A DNA stretch of 64,000 nt, taken from the NCBI RefSeq assembly GCF_019375475.1, contig NZ_JAHXGQ010000009.1, positions 186,001-250,000 on the forward strand. Direction: 5' to 3'. A model generated the notes under the pieces. It worked only from the letters and a program-made list of their open reading frames with translations, made no database searches and was not told the origin of the DNA. Origin of the DNA: Saccharothrix obliqua. Its GTDB lineage: Bacteria; Actinomycetota; Actinomycetes; Mycobacteriales; Pseudonocardiaceae. A program made the translations under genes and the position numbers. This document shows, piece after piece, positions 1 to 7,674 of this stretch. How positions within the stretch are numbered: position 1 is the first letter of the stretch; the number at the start of each line of letters is the position of its first letter.

Positions 1-300
1 CTGCGCGGGGTCGAGGAGGATGAAGGGTTGTTCACCGGCGAGCCTTGGCACCGCCATGTACAGCAGCTTGCCCTCGCGCAACGCACGGGCGCGGACGGGT
101 TCCTGGGCGGTGTCGGGGACTGCTTTGACCACCTGGGCGTCGTGCCATTGCGGCAGACCTGCCAACCGGTCCGCGGCCTGCTGGGCTCCGTAGAAGGACG
201 GGATGCGGCCGTGCACACCGGGTGGCACGGCGTGTTCGCGTTCCAGCAACGCCCAGACGCGTTCGCGGGCGGCCTGTTTTGCCTGGTCGACGTCCGCCAT
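1..300 (-). CDS. 5-formyltetrahydrofolate cyclo-ligase family protein (partial)
   Basis: Only the first 100 residues are present; the frame runs off the left edge. The start is the ATG at 298-300 (MADVDQAKQAARERVWALLE). The Lys/Arg-rich N-terminal helix, followed by an AADRLAGLPQW segment and a PVRARALREGKLLYMAVPRL stretch, resembles the 5-FCL/MTHFS fold family seen in actinomycetes. Canonical members convert 5-formyl-THF to 5,10-methenyl-THF using ATP. The ATP-binding C-terminal part is outside the window, so enzymatic activity cannot be judged. It starts 8 bp after the stop of the XRE/TPR regulator on the same strand, so the two are probably co-transcribed. Family confidence is moderate. 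Confidence 0.6.
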   Translation of the reverse strand, partial: MADVDQAKQAARERVWALLEREHAVPPGVHGRIPSFYGAQQAADRLAGLPQWHDAQVVKAVPDTAQEPVRARALREGKLLYMAVPRLAGEQPFILLDPAQ

Positions 301-308
301 GCTGCCTC

Positions 309-1472
309 CTACCGCGTTGCCATCAGCGACATCATCCGGTCGTAGACATCCTGCACCTCGGGTTGCTGCCGCCACGGCTGCATTTCGCGGCAGGCGTCGA
401 ACAGGATGTTCAGCCCGCCGCCACCCCAGGTCAGTTCGATGACGTCCATCGCCTGGTGCAACGCCCCGGCGGCCTCGTCCACCTTGCCCTGGCGCAGGCG
501 GGCCAGGCTGAGGTTGCCCAGCAGGATGGCTTCGGACTTCGAACGGTTCCGTAGTTGGGCCGAGGTGGCTTCGAGGATGTGCTCGGCCCTCCGCGGCTCA
601 CCCAGGAACAGATAGCAGGAACCGGCCAAGCGGCCCTGTTGGGTGGGTGAGAACAGGCCCAACGCGGCATCATCGTCATCGATGCGGTCGAAGTGGCTGC
701 CGGCCTCGGTGAGTGCCGCTTCGCAGTCTGCCTGGCGCCCCATCATCGCGTGCGCCTCGGCCGCGTGGAGCGTCGCCAAGCCGCTGAGTACCTGGCTGGT
801 CTGTGCCGTCACGTCCGCCGCTCGCGTGGTCAGCGACAACCCCGTTCGCGGGTCCTTCTGGCCGTAGAGCGCGACGTAGCTCTTACGCAACAGAGCGAGT
901 CCTTCGGTTGCCGAGTCGCGGACACGCTTGGCGGCGGCACCGGCCTGGTCGAAATACATGTGCGCGGTTCGGTGGTCTCGACGTTGCGACGCGTCCCAGA
1001 CGAGTTGCCCCATGAGGATCGCGCACTGGGCCTCGACGGCGCTCAGTTCTCGCCTGACGCGGTGAGTTGCATGGGCGCTCAGGAACGTGATCCTGCCCAG
1101 GGTCTGACCGGTTTCCGCGAGCAGGGAGGTGGAGGGGGCTCGGTCGTAGCGTTCATCAAGCTCGTAGACCTGCTGCCGCAGCTCGGCGACGGCCACGAGA
1201 TCGGCGCTGGTCGGGTGCAGCAACACGTGAGCCAGGCGCTCGCTCGGCGCTCCCCGGTCTGGTGCGCCCTCGGTGATCAGTTCGTCAAGCCGGTCAAGTG
1301 ATACCCGTAGCAGCTTGGCGAGCTTCCACCGCAGGTGCGGCGAAGGCTCCCGGACCCCGGTTTCCCAGCGCGCGACCGCCGACCGGTCCACACCGGCGGC
1401 CTCCGCGAACGTCTCCTGGGTGAAGCCCGCGGCTTTGCGCGCCCTGACCAATCCTGTCCGCCGTACTGCCAT
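309..1472 (-). CDS. XRE-family regulator with C-terminal TPR-like helices
   Basis: A protein of 387 residues. The N-terminal ~65 residues form a Cro/CI-type helix-turn-helix (RKAAGFTQETFAEAAGV, then RSAVARWETG, then LAKLLRVSLDRLDELI). The remaining ~300 residues are alpha-helical with Ala/Leu periodicity typical of the TPR-like half of actinobacterial XRE regulators. The frame is open for 24 codons upstream, but conserved sequence begins at MAVRRTGLVRARKAAG, so I place the start at 1472. It is followed after 8 bp by the cyclo-ligase-like gene, making a two-gene operon. The ligand and targets are unknown. Such regulators are common in accessory regions of streptomycetes and relatives. Confidence 0.75.
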   Translation of the reverse strand: MAVRRTGLVRARKAAGFTQETFAEAAGVDRSAVARWETGVREPSPHLRWKLAKLLRVSLDRLDELITEGAPDRGAPSERLAHVLLHPTSADLVAVAELRQQVYELDERYDRAPSTSLLAETGQTLGRITFLSAHATHRVRRELSAVEAQCAILMGQLVWDASQRRDHRTAHMYFDQAGAAAKRVRDSATEGLALLRKSYVALYGQKDPRTGLSLTTRAADVTAQTSQVLSGLATLHAAEAHAMMGRQADCEAALTEAGSHFDRIDDDDAALGLFSPTQQGRLAGSCYLFLGEPRRAEHILEATSAQLRNRSKSEAILLGNLSLARLRQGKVDEAAGALHQAMDVIELTWGGGGLNILFDACREMQPWRQQPEVQDVYDRMMSLMATR

Positions 1473-1667
1473 CGGGTGACCTCCCGGCATGACTTGTCGA
1501 CGTCGACGCGTGGAGCCTTCGCAGTTCAAGCCTACCGAGGCCACAAGCCGGGCACGTTCGGAGCATGAGTCGGCCCTGTTCCCGGATCACCGGCTTCGAT
1601 TGGGTGGCCTGGAATACCGGAATTTTCCCCGCCGCCAGTCCGCGGGAGATGGGTGGGTACGAGTGAC

Positions 1668-1775
1668 ATGAATGCCGAGCCGTGGTGGTTCGAGTTGTGG
1701 GGCATCGTGCTCTGCGCACTCGCGTTGATCGGGTTGTGGTGGGCCGTGGCGTACTTCCTGCGACAGGGAAAGTAG
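1668..1775 (+). CDS. 35-residue single-pass membrane peptide
   Basis: A short ORF starting at ATG 1668. A Trp-rich N-terminus (NAEPWWFELWG) leads into one hydrophobic segment of about 20 residues (IVLCALALIGLWWAVAYFL) and a short basic tail (RQGK). Its stop codon overlaps the GGAGG ribosome-binding site (1776-1780) of the following HTH gene, so the two look translationally coupled. This fits a real small gene better than noise. The function is unknown. Small membrane peptides beside phage-type repressors can act as toxins or regulators, but nothing here proves that. Confidence 0.45.
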   Translation: MNAEPWWFELWGIVLCALALIGLWWAVAYFLRQGK

Positions 1776-1789
1776 GAGGTGGTTGGATT

Positions 1790-2026
1790 ATGGCGTTCAC
1801 CTTGCGGCTCAACGTGAAGAGGTTCACGCGGGCCGTCCGGTTGGCGGGGTACCACTCGGACTACGCGTTGGCGGTCCGGATGCGGATCAACCGTGCCACG
1901 TTGAAGCGGGTGTTGGACGGGGACAACAACCCCGGCCCCGCGTTCATCGCGGGAGCGCTGAGGGCGTTGAGCCCGCTGCGATTCGAGGACCTGTTCGACG
2001 TCGGGGAAGCCGGCGGGGACGTATGA
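1790..2026 (+). CDS. small phage-repressor-like HTH protein
   Basis: A 78-residue protein starting at ATG 1790, with a clear GGAGG upstream. The central part (SDYALAVRMRINRATLKRVL) is a compact Cro/CI-like helix-turn-helix, followed by PGPAFIAGALRALSPLRFED, which matches the C-terminal helices of small actinomycete XRE proteins. There is no other domain. Its stop overlaps the ATG of the next ORF (ATGA, 2023-2026), so it sits in a tightly packed run of small genes. It probably binds DNA and may autoregulate this cluster. Confidence 0.6.
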   Translation: MAFTLRLNVKRFTRAVRLAGYHSDYALAVRMRINRATLKRVLDGDNNPGPAFIAGALRALSPLRFEDLFDVGEAGGDV

Positions 2027-2216
2027 CCAGGGATGAACTGCTGTTCGGTGCGTGGCTGGCGGACGTCAACCACCGCCTCGGCCGCTACGCCGTGCGCAAG
2101 TGGAACAGCAGCTCGGCCGCGACCTGGCCGAGATCGCCGAAGCCCTGGTCGACAAAGCCGCCGGGCGACCGCACCACGTGCAGCCGACGATCGCCGCTCC
2201 ACGGAACGAGCCGTGA
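2023..2216 (+). pseudogene. small helical protein, probably frameshifted
   Basis: The ATG at 2023 overlaps the previous stop and opens with MTRDELLFGAWLADVNHRLG. After about codon 26 this frame becomes Pro/Ser/Arg-rich and non-protein-like, though it stays open into the next gene. From about 2097 a different frame gives a convincing amphipathic helix (EQQLGRDLAEIAEALVDKAA) that ends at TGA 2214-2216, one base before the next ATG at 2218. The simplest reading is one ~65-residue gene carrying a frameshift near 2095. The alternative is that the 2023 frame is fused to the Prim-Pol-like protein downstream. No function is recognised. Confidence 0.45.
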
Positions 2217-2217
2217 C

Positions 2218-2763
2218 ATGCCGATCGCCGAGCAAACGGTCTTGGAAGCGGCGCTGACCTACGCGGGGATGGGCTGGAAGCTCCTGCCTGGAACCGTGTG
2301 CCGCGACGGTGCGCTGATCAACCCTCTCACCGGGGAGAAAACCGACGAGATCACCGTCCACGCCCGCGGCGAGGCGACCACCGACCCGGATCGGGTCCGG
2401 CAGTGGTGGGACGTACCGGACGACATGCGGCCGGACATCCTCGGCGCGGCGGACGAGTCGATCGGTTTTGTCCTCGTCCGTGACTACCTCGCCGAAACCA
2501 TCACCGCGTCGCCGTGGTTCACCGCGAAACCGACACCCGTCGTCGGACAAAAAGGGCTACCGATGATGGCGGTGTTCATCGTCCGGCCGCCGTTCCCACA
2601 AGCCCGCTCCGATATCCGTCCCTTTCCTCACGGGGCGCTGATCCGGCTGCCGCCGTCCCCCAACGTCTCGTGGCTGGTCTCGCCCTGGCAGACCAACCTG
2701 ACCTTCCTCACCGCAACCGAGTTCGCCGAACTCGTCACCCTCACGGAGATCACCGCACCATGA
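2218..2763 (+). CDS. Prim-Pol N-terminal-like domain protein
   Basis: A 181-residue protein. The N-terminus (TYAGMGWKLLPGTVCRDGAL) and the following ATTDPDRVRQWW element are hallmarks of the 'bifunctional DNA primase/polymerase N-terminal' family (PF09250), which in actinomycetes includes many short stand-alone proteins. The middle (ESIGFVLVRDY) lacks the acidic catalytic pair of active replicative primases, and there is no helicase domain. It is therefore more likely a regulatory or degenerate relative than a functional primase. The start is ATG 2218, directly after the upstream stop. Its stop overlaps the next start (ATGA at 2760). Confidence 0.55.
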   Translation: MPIAEQTVLEAALTYAGMGWKLLPGTVCRDGALINPLTGEKTDEITVHARGEATTDPDRVRQWWDVPDDMRPDILGAADESIGFVLVRDYLAETITASPWFTAKPTPVVGQKGLPMMAVFIVRPPFPQARSDIRPFPHGALIRLPPSPNVSWLVSPWQTNLTFLTATEFAELVTLTEITAP

Positions 2764-3053
2764 ACCCCACGCACCCGGAGCACACCGCCTTCCTCCTGCG
2801 CCTGGCCGCCGCGAACGCGCCGCGGCTGTTCGCCATCGGCCTGGAGTACGACGACGACTGCCACATCGCCGCCTACGGCATGGCCTTCCCCGACCGCACC
2901 GACGTCACCACCAGCGACGGCACCTACCGACTCCAGGTCGCCCGCCCGGAAGACGTCCGACGCCACTTCCAGGACGACGACGGAGAGGTCCGGCTCGTGT
3001 GGCTGTCCGAACCAACCGCTGGCACGGCGGACGAAGGAATGCGCGTGCGATGA
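2760..3053 (+). CDS. 97-residue hypothetical protein
   Basis: ATG 2760 overlaps the upstream TGA, so the gene is translationally coupled. The product is acidic, with alternating beta-like segments (RLFAIGLEYDDDCHIAAYGM) and a conserved-looking RRHFQDDDGEVRLVWLSEP motif near the end. There are no membrane segments and no recognised domain. It resembles small proteins that accompany Prim-Pol-like genes in accessory regions of actinomycetes. Its own stop overlaps the ATG of the next ORF. Confidence 0.55.
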   Translation: MNPTHPEHTAFLLRLAAANAPRLFAIGLEYDDDCHIAAYGMAFPDRTDVTTSDGTYRLQVARPEDVRRHFQDDDGEVRLVWLSEPTAGTADEGMRVR

Positions 3054-3175
3054 TCGCCGACGACGACCCGAACGAGAGGGCCAAGAGCTTGACCTCCCAG
3101 TTCGATGAGGCCCGCCGCGCCTGCGCGGCGGCGGGCGTGGAGTGCGTCGACCCGCGGCCCGGCGCACTGGGATGA
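3050..3175 (+). CDS. 41-residue hypothetical protein, possibly truncated
   Basis: ATG 3050 overlaps the preceding stop (ATGA). The peptide is short, acidic at first (IADDDPNERAKSLTSQFDEA) and then Ala/Cys-rich, and it ends at TGA 3173. The sequence just downstream is gene debris, so this may be the N-terminal remnant of a longer protein cut by the rearrangement seen at 3209-3430. No function is recognised. Confidence 0.3.
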   Translation: MIADDDPNERAKSLTSQFDEARRACAAAGVECVDPRPGALG

Positions 3176-3208
3176 CGCGGTCAAGGAAGTCGACGTCGTC
3201 CGCTGGCT

Positions 3209-3430
3209 GAGGTCCGGCTTCCCCGGCAAGAGCTGCTGTCGTGGGTCGAGCCGCGCGTTGAAACGGCACCGATCGACCGGGATGACAAGCGCTTCCTCCT
3301 CGGGCTCTGCGACCGGCTCAGGCACGAGATCGCCGAACTCGACTACGAGTTGCCCGCCGGCCCGGTGCACGGCGACGCACACGTTCAGAACCTGATGTTC
3401 ACAGGCGACACCCCGACGATGATCGGGGAC
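3209..3430 (+). pseudogene. aminoglycoside phosphotransferase-like fragment
   Basis: The frame from 3209 reads EVRLPRQELLSWVEPRVETA and then an ELDYELPAGPVHGDAHVQNL stretch. The HGDAHxxN element is the Brenner/catalytic-loop motif of the APH/choline kinase-like phosphotransferase family. No start codon, N-lobe or DxD metal motif follows: similarity stops abruptly at MIGD (3430), where sequence antisense to a regulator fragment begins. A short upstream piece in another frame (AVKEVDVVRWL, about 3175-3208) may belong to the same ancestor, implying a frameshift. This is a decayed gene, not a resistance determinant. Confidence 0.6.
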
Positions 3431-3560
3431 GTACCGGCTGGACTGGAGCGGACCGGCCAGGTCGACCGCGTCCATCGCCAGTGCGGCGGCCTCGTCCAGG
3501 TCGCCGTTGGTCAGCGCCCCTGCCGCGCTGACCACGCCGATGGACGCCCTGGTCCGCGAA
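3431..3560 (-). pseudogene. C-terminal fragment of an XRE/TPR regulator
   Basis: On the minus strand this reads ASIGVVSAAGALTNGDLDEA and then ALAMDAVDLAGPLQSSRYV, the characteristic last TPR repeat of actinobacterial XRE/TPR regulators of the same class as the gene at 309-1472. Nothing upstream (towards 3700) completes the gene. The fragment ends exactly where the phosphotransferase fragment on the other strand ends (about 3430), marking a recombination scar. Confidence 0.55.
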
Positions 3561-3621
3561 AGTAGCGAGGGAGTCAGCACCGATAAGCGTGGGAAAAGTG
3601 TGGGACTGATCTGGAAACGCA

Positions 3622-3649
3622 AAAGCCCCAAGTCGATGACTTGGGGCTT

Positions 3650-3650
<1 letters not shown>
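3622..3650 (-). terminator. intrinsic terminator of tRNA-Lys
   Basis: A perfect 13-bp stem (3622-3634 with 3638-3650, 3-nt loop) carries CCCCAAGTC, followed on the minus strand by a T-run. It begins at the encoded CCA end of the tRNA and would terminate its transcript. Confidence 0.85.
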
Positions 3651-3725
<75 letters not shown>

Positions 3726-3947
3726 TCGCTCGGTGTCGGGCCTTGCTCGTTCCGACGTGAAGAACATTAGCACAGCGTCCTACGCGGTTCCCAATCGCCT
3801 GGTCAGGCCGGGTGTGCGGGCTGTCCCAGGGGGAACTTCGCGTCCGTAACGATCCTGTATCTCGGGCAACGTCGTCAACCCTCCGGGCGTCACCTTGTAC
3901 GGGGACACCAAAGCGGATTCGTGTCCAGGTGTGAGCGGAGGCTCGGG

Positions 3948-5144
3948 ATGTCAGTCGGCCGGGGGGCGCGTGGAGCGCTGGGGGTAGTCGCGGTCGGGTT
4001 GGTCGCCGTGCTGGCGGCCGGGTGCTCGTCGGGTGGTGACGTCGCCGGTGCGCAGCCGGCCGGTGCCGCGAGCAGTTCCTCGACACCGCCGCCGAAGCCC
4101 GTCTCGCTCACCACGGGGCCGCTCGACCAGGCCGTGGACGTCGCGCCCGGCTCGCCCGTCGTGGCGACCGCCGCGGACGGCAAGCTCACCCGGGTCGCGC
4201 TGACCAACCCCGAGGGCGCGGCGGTCGCCGGGCAGGTGTCCGCCGACGGCACGCAGTGGACCAGCACCGAACCCCTCGGGTACAACAAGACCTACACGCT
4301 GGCCGTCACCGGGCAGGGCTCGGACGGCAAGCCCGCCACCAAGACCTCCACGTTCACCACGGTCAAGCCGCGCACGCTGACCTTCCTGTCGGTGAACCCG
4401 ATGGACGGCACGACGGTCGGCATCGGCCAGCCGCTCGCCTTCTACTTCGACGAGCCGATCGCCGACCGGGCCGCCGCCGAGGCGACCATCTCCGTCACCA
4501 CGGAGCCGAAGGTCGAAGGCGCGTTCTACTGGTTCAACGAGAAGGAAGTGCACTGGCGCCCGCAGAACTACTGGGCCGCCGGCACCAAGATCACGATCAA
4601 CGCCAAGATCTACGGCAAGCACCTGGGCAACGGCGTCTACGGCGAGGAAGACCGCGTCATCAACACCACGATCGGCGACGCCGTGGTGCACGAGGCGGAC
4701 GGTGAGTCGCACCAGGTCGTGACGAAGATCAACGGCCAGGTGGCGCGCACCATGCCGACGTCCATGGGCAACGCGGCCAACCCGACCCCCACCGGCACGT
4801 ACGTGTTGATGGAGAAGCACGACCACATGGTCATGGACTCCCGCACGTACGGCCTGGCGCTGGACGCGGGCGGCTACGTGACGCCGGTCGACTGGGCGAC
4901 CCGCATGTCCAACAGCGGCATCTTCTTCCACAGCGCGCCGTGGTCCATCGGCGACCAGGGCAACCGCAACGTCAGCCACGGCTGCCTGAACCTCTCGCCG
5001 GAGAACGCGAAGTGGGTCTTCGACCTGTCCAAGCCGGGTGACGTGGTGGTGGTCACCAACTCCGGCGGCCCGGCCCTGGAGTCGTGGGACGGCTTCGGCG
5101 ACTGGCAGGTGCCGTGGGAGGAGTGGGTCAAGGGCAACCGCTGA
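3948..5144 (+). CDS. L,D-transpeptidase lipoprotein (Ig-like/YkuD)
   Basis: A protein of 398 residues. The N-terminal signal peptide ends in a lipobox (VLAAGC), so the protein is lipid-anchored outside the membrane. A Pro/Ser linker and two Ig-like beta domains (about residues 45-240) precede the YkuD catalytic domain (about 245-375). The domain contains IFFHSAPWSIG and the active-site motif SHGCLNLS with its nucleophilic Cys. This is the architecture of mycobacterial LdtB/LppS-type enzymes, which make 3-3 crosslinks in peptidoglycan. I prefer ATG 3948 over the GTG at 3921 because GGAGG lies about 7 bp upstream. The stop is one base from the convergent ABC-F stop. Confidence 0.93.
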   Translation: MSVGRGARGALGVVAVGLVAVLAAGCSSGGDVAGAQPAGAASSSSTPPPKPVSLTTGPLDQAVDVAPGSPVVATAADGKLTRVALTNPEGAAVAGQVSADGTQWTSTEPLGYNKTYTLAVTGQGSDGKPATKTSTFTTVKPRTLTFLSVNPMDGTTVGIGQPLAFYFDEPIADRAAAEATISVTTEPKVEGAFYWFNEKEVHWRPQNYWAAGTKITINAKIYGKHLGNGVYGEEDRVINTTIGDAVVHEADGESHQVVTKINGQVARTMPTSMGNAANPTPTGTYVLMEKHDHMVMDSRTYGLALDAGGYVTPVDWATRMSNSGIFFHSAPWSIGDQGNRNVSHGCLNLSPENAKWVFDLSKPGDVVVVTNSGGPALESWDGFGDWQVPWEEWVKGNR

Positions 5145-5145
5145 C

Positions 5146-6774
5146 CTACCGGTCCTCGACGCGACCCGCCGCCACCTCCAGGCGGCGGGTCGTGCGCACC
5201 CGGGCCAGCATCCGCCGGTCGTGGGTGACCAGGAGAAGGGTGCCGGTGAACGCGTCGAGGGCCGATTCGAGCTGCTCGATGGCGGGCAGGTCCAGGTGGT
5301 TCGTCGGCTCGTCGAGCACCAGCAGGTTGACGCCCCGCGCCTGGAGCAGCGCCAGGGCGGCGCGGGTGCGCTCGCCGGGTGACAGGCCCGCGGCGGGCCG
5401 CAGGACGTGGGCCGCCTTCAGCCCGAACTTCGCCAGCAGCGTGCGCACGTCGGCGGGCGCCCAGGACGGGATCGCCGCGTTGAAGGCGTCCACCAGCGGC
5501 TGGTCGCCGAGGAACAGGCCGCGGGCCTGGTCGACCTCGCCGACGACCACGCCGGGGCCCAGGTAGGACGTGCCGGCGGTCAGCTCGACGCGCCCGAGCA
5601 ACGCGGCCAGGAGGGTGGACTTGCCCGCGCCGTTGGCACCGGTGACGGCCACCCGGTCCGCCCAGTCGACCTGGAGGTCGACCGGACCCAGGGTGAACGC
5701 GCCACGCGTCACCACCGCGCCGCGCAACGCGGCCACGACCGCGCCCGCCCTGGGCGCGGCGGCGATCTCCATCCGCAGCTCCCACTCCTTGCGGGGCTCC
5801 TCGACCACGTCCAGGCGCTCGATGAGGCGTTCGGTCTGCCGCGCCTTGGCGGCCTGCTTCTCGGTCGCCTCGGTGCGGAACTTGCGGCCGATCTTGTCGT
5901 TGTCGCTCGCCTTCCGGCGGGCGTTCTTGACGCCCTTCTCCATCCACGCGCGTTGCGACCGCGCGCGTTCCTCCAGCGCCGTGCGGGTGGCCGCGTACTC
6001 CTCGTACTCCTCGCGCGCGTGCCGGCGCGCGATCTCCCGCTCCTCCAGGTACGCCTCGTACCCGCCGCCGTAGGACCGGACCTGCTGCTGGGCCAGGTCC
6101 AGCTCCACCACGCGGGTCACCGTCCGGGCGAGGAACTCGCGGTCGTGGGACACCACCACCGCACCCGCGCGCAGGCCCGCGACGAACTCCTCCAGCCGGG
6201 CCAGCCCGGCCAGGTCCAGGTCGTTGGTCGGCTCGTCCAGCAGGAACACGTCGTAGCGGCTGAGCAGCAGCGACGCCATGCCCGCCCGCGCCGCCTGGCC
6301 ACCGGACAACGAGGTCATCGGCTGGTCCAGGTCCACCGCCAGCCCGAGGTCGGCGACCACCTCCAGGGTGCGCTCCGGCAGGTCCGCGCCACCCAGCGCG
6401 AGCCAGCGGTCCAGCGCCTCGGAGTAGCCGTCGTCGACGCCCTCGGCCAACGCGGCCGTGGCGCGGTCCAGCTCGACCTGCGCCGCGGCGACGCCGGTCC
6501 GCCGACCCAGGAAGTCCCGGACCGTCTCGCCGGGCCGCCGGTCGGGCTCCTGCGGCAGGTGGCCGACGGTGGCGGTGGTGGGGGAGAGGCGGATCACACC
6601 GCTCTCCGGCGGCAGCAGGCCGGCCAGGGTGCGCAGCAGGGTGGACTTGCCCGCGCCGTTGGCGCCGACCAGGCCCACCACGTCACCGGGCGCGACGACC
6701 AGGTCCAGCCCGGAGAACAGGACCCGGTCGCCGTGGCCTGCCGCCAGGTCCTTCACGACGAGTGTGGCGCTCAC
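5146..6774 (-). CDS. ABC-F family ATP-binding protein
   Basis: A soluble protein of 542 residues with two ABC domains and no membrane segments. Domain 1 has Walker A GANGAGKST (about residue 37), signature LSGGQAARAG and Walker B VFLLDEPTNDLDL. A basic helical linker follows (about 240-330, with KKGVKNARRKASDNDK-like character). Domain 2 has a second GANGAGKST, LSPGERTRAAL and LLVLDEPTNHLDL. ABC-F proteins act on the ribosome, either as translation factors or for antibiotic protection. The sequence alone does not separate the two roles. It lies directly downstream of tRNA-His on the same strand. Confidence 0.93.
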   Translation of the reverse strand: MSATLVVKDLAAGHGDRVLFSGLDLVVAPGDVVGLVGANGAGKSTLLRTLAGLLPPESGVIRLSPTTATVGHLPQEPDRRPGETVRDFLGRRTGVAAAQVELDRATAALAEGVDDGYSEALDRWLALGGADLPERTLEVVADLGLAVDLDQPMTSLSGGQAARAGMASLLLSRYDVFLLDEPTNDLDLAGLARLEEFVAGLRAGAVVVSHDREFLARTVTRVVELDLAQQQVRSYGGGYEAYLEEREIARRHAREEYEEYAATRTALEERARSQRAWMEKGVKNARRKASDNDKIGRKFRTEATEKQAAKARQTERLIERLDVVEEPRKEWELRMEIAAAPRAGAVVAALRGAVVTRGAFTLGPVDLQVDWADRVAVTGANGAGKSTLLAALLGRVELTAGTSYLGPGVVVGEVDQARGLFLGDQPLVDAFNAAIPSWAPADVRTLLAKFGLKAAHVLRPAAGLSPGERTRAALALLQARGVNLLVLDEPTNHLDLPAIEQLESALDAFTGTLLLVTHDRRMLARVRTTRRLEVAAGRVEDR

Positions 6775-6801
6775 GGCGATCTCCGTACGGTGTGGTCACG
6801 G

Positions 6802-6835
6802 AAAACGCCCCCTGACCGCACGGCCAGAGGGCGTT
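6802..6835 (-). terminator. hairpin downstream of tRNA-His
   Basis: An inverted repeat with ACGCCC arms and further inner pairing lies just beyond the tRNA 3' end. On the minus strand the stem is followed by a short T-run (TTTTCC). It probably ends the tRNA-His transcript before the ABC-F gene. Confidence 0.7.
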
Positions 6836-6840
6836 CCACT

Positions 6841-6917
6841 TGGGGTGAGTGACGGGACTTGAACCCGCGACACCTGGGATCACAACCCAGTGCTCTGCCA
6901 GCTGAGCTACACCCACC
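6841..6917 (-). tRNA. tRNA-His (anticodon GTG)
   Basis: On the minus strand, G-1 plus acceptor GTGGGTG (6910-6916) pairs with CACTCAC (6845-6851). The discriminator C73 pairs with G-1, the tRNA-His identity feature, and CCA is encoded (6841-6843). The anticodon stem CTGGG/CCCAG encloses a loop with GTG. Confidence 0.95.
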
Positions 6918-6979
6918 AAGACCGGTCGACCCGGCGGCATGAAGCATACCTTGCCCTACCGCCGGTTCTGAAATCGACC

Positions 6980-7588
6980 CTATTTCTCCCGGTCGGCGGC
7001 CAGCAGCTGGTTCGCCACGGCCTGCGCCTGCTCGGTCGTCGGACCGGGCTGCGGCACGAACGCCGTCCGCCGGTAGTACGCCAGCTCCCGGATCGACTCG
7101 CGGATGTCGGCGAGCGCCCGGTGCGCGAGGCCCTTCTCCGGCTGCGCGTAGTAGATGCGCGGGTACCAGCGCCGGCACAGCTCCTTGATCGACGACACGT
7201 CGACCATCCGGTAGTGCAGGTGGGCGTCCAGCGCCGGCATGTCGCGGGCGATGAACCCGCGGTCGGTCGCGATCGAGTTGCCCGCGAGCGGCGCGGTGCG
7301 CGGGTCCGGCACCCACTCCCGGATGTAGGCGAGCACCCGCGCCTCGGCGTCGGCGAGGGTCGTGGTGGACCGCCGCACCTCCTCGGTGAGACCGGACTTG
7401 GCGTGCATCGCCGTCACGATCTCCGGCATCGAGTCGAGCGCGGCGTCGCCGGCGTGGATCACCACGTCGACCCCCTCGCCGAGCACGTTCAGCTCCGCGT
7501 CGGTCACCAGCGCCGCGATCTCGATCAGGGCGTCCTTGCCCAGGTCGAGCCCGGTCATCTCGCAGTCGATCCACACCAAGCGATCCAT
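6980..7588 (-). CDS. orn: oligoribonuclease
   Basis: A protein of 202 residues, the normal length for this family. The DEDDh exonuclease motifs are in place: [10 protein letters not shown] at the N-terminus (D and E), a central NSIATDRGF (D), and [11 protein letters not shown] near the C-terminus (H and D). Orn degrades 2-5-nt RNAs and linear pGpG and is usually essential in actinobacteria. I chose ATG 7588 (MDRLVW); a GTG one codon upstream is also possible. It is divergent from the HerA-like gene. Confidence 0.95.
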   Translation of the reverse strand: MDRLVWIDCEMTGLDLGKDALIEIAALVTDAELNVLGEGVDVVIHAGDAALDSMPEIVTAMHAKSGLTEEVRRSTTTLADAEARVLAYIREWVPDPRTAPLAGNSIATDRGFIARDMPALDAHLHYRMVDVSSIKELCRRWYPRIYYAQPEKGLAHRALADIRESIRELAYYRRTAFVPQPGPTTEQAQAVANQLLAADREK

Positions 7589-7674
7589 CACCCGGGCGAG
7601 CCTAGTCGCCGGGCGGCCGACCGCCGCGATCGCTTCGAGTGGCGGTGCCTTCCAATCTCATTACGCTCGGCGAG

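Noticed and set aside
3209..3430. Aminoglycoside resistance gene
   Set aside because: Only a short internal fragment with one motif; no start, no N-lobe and no metal-binding motif, so it cannot be functional.
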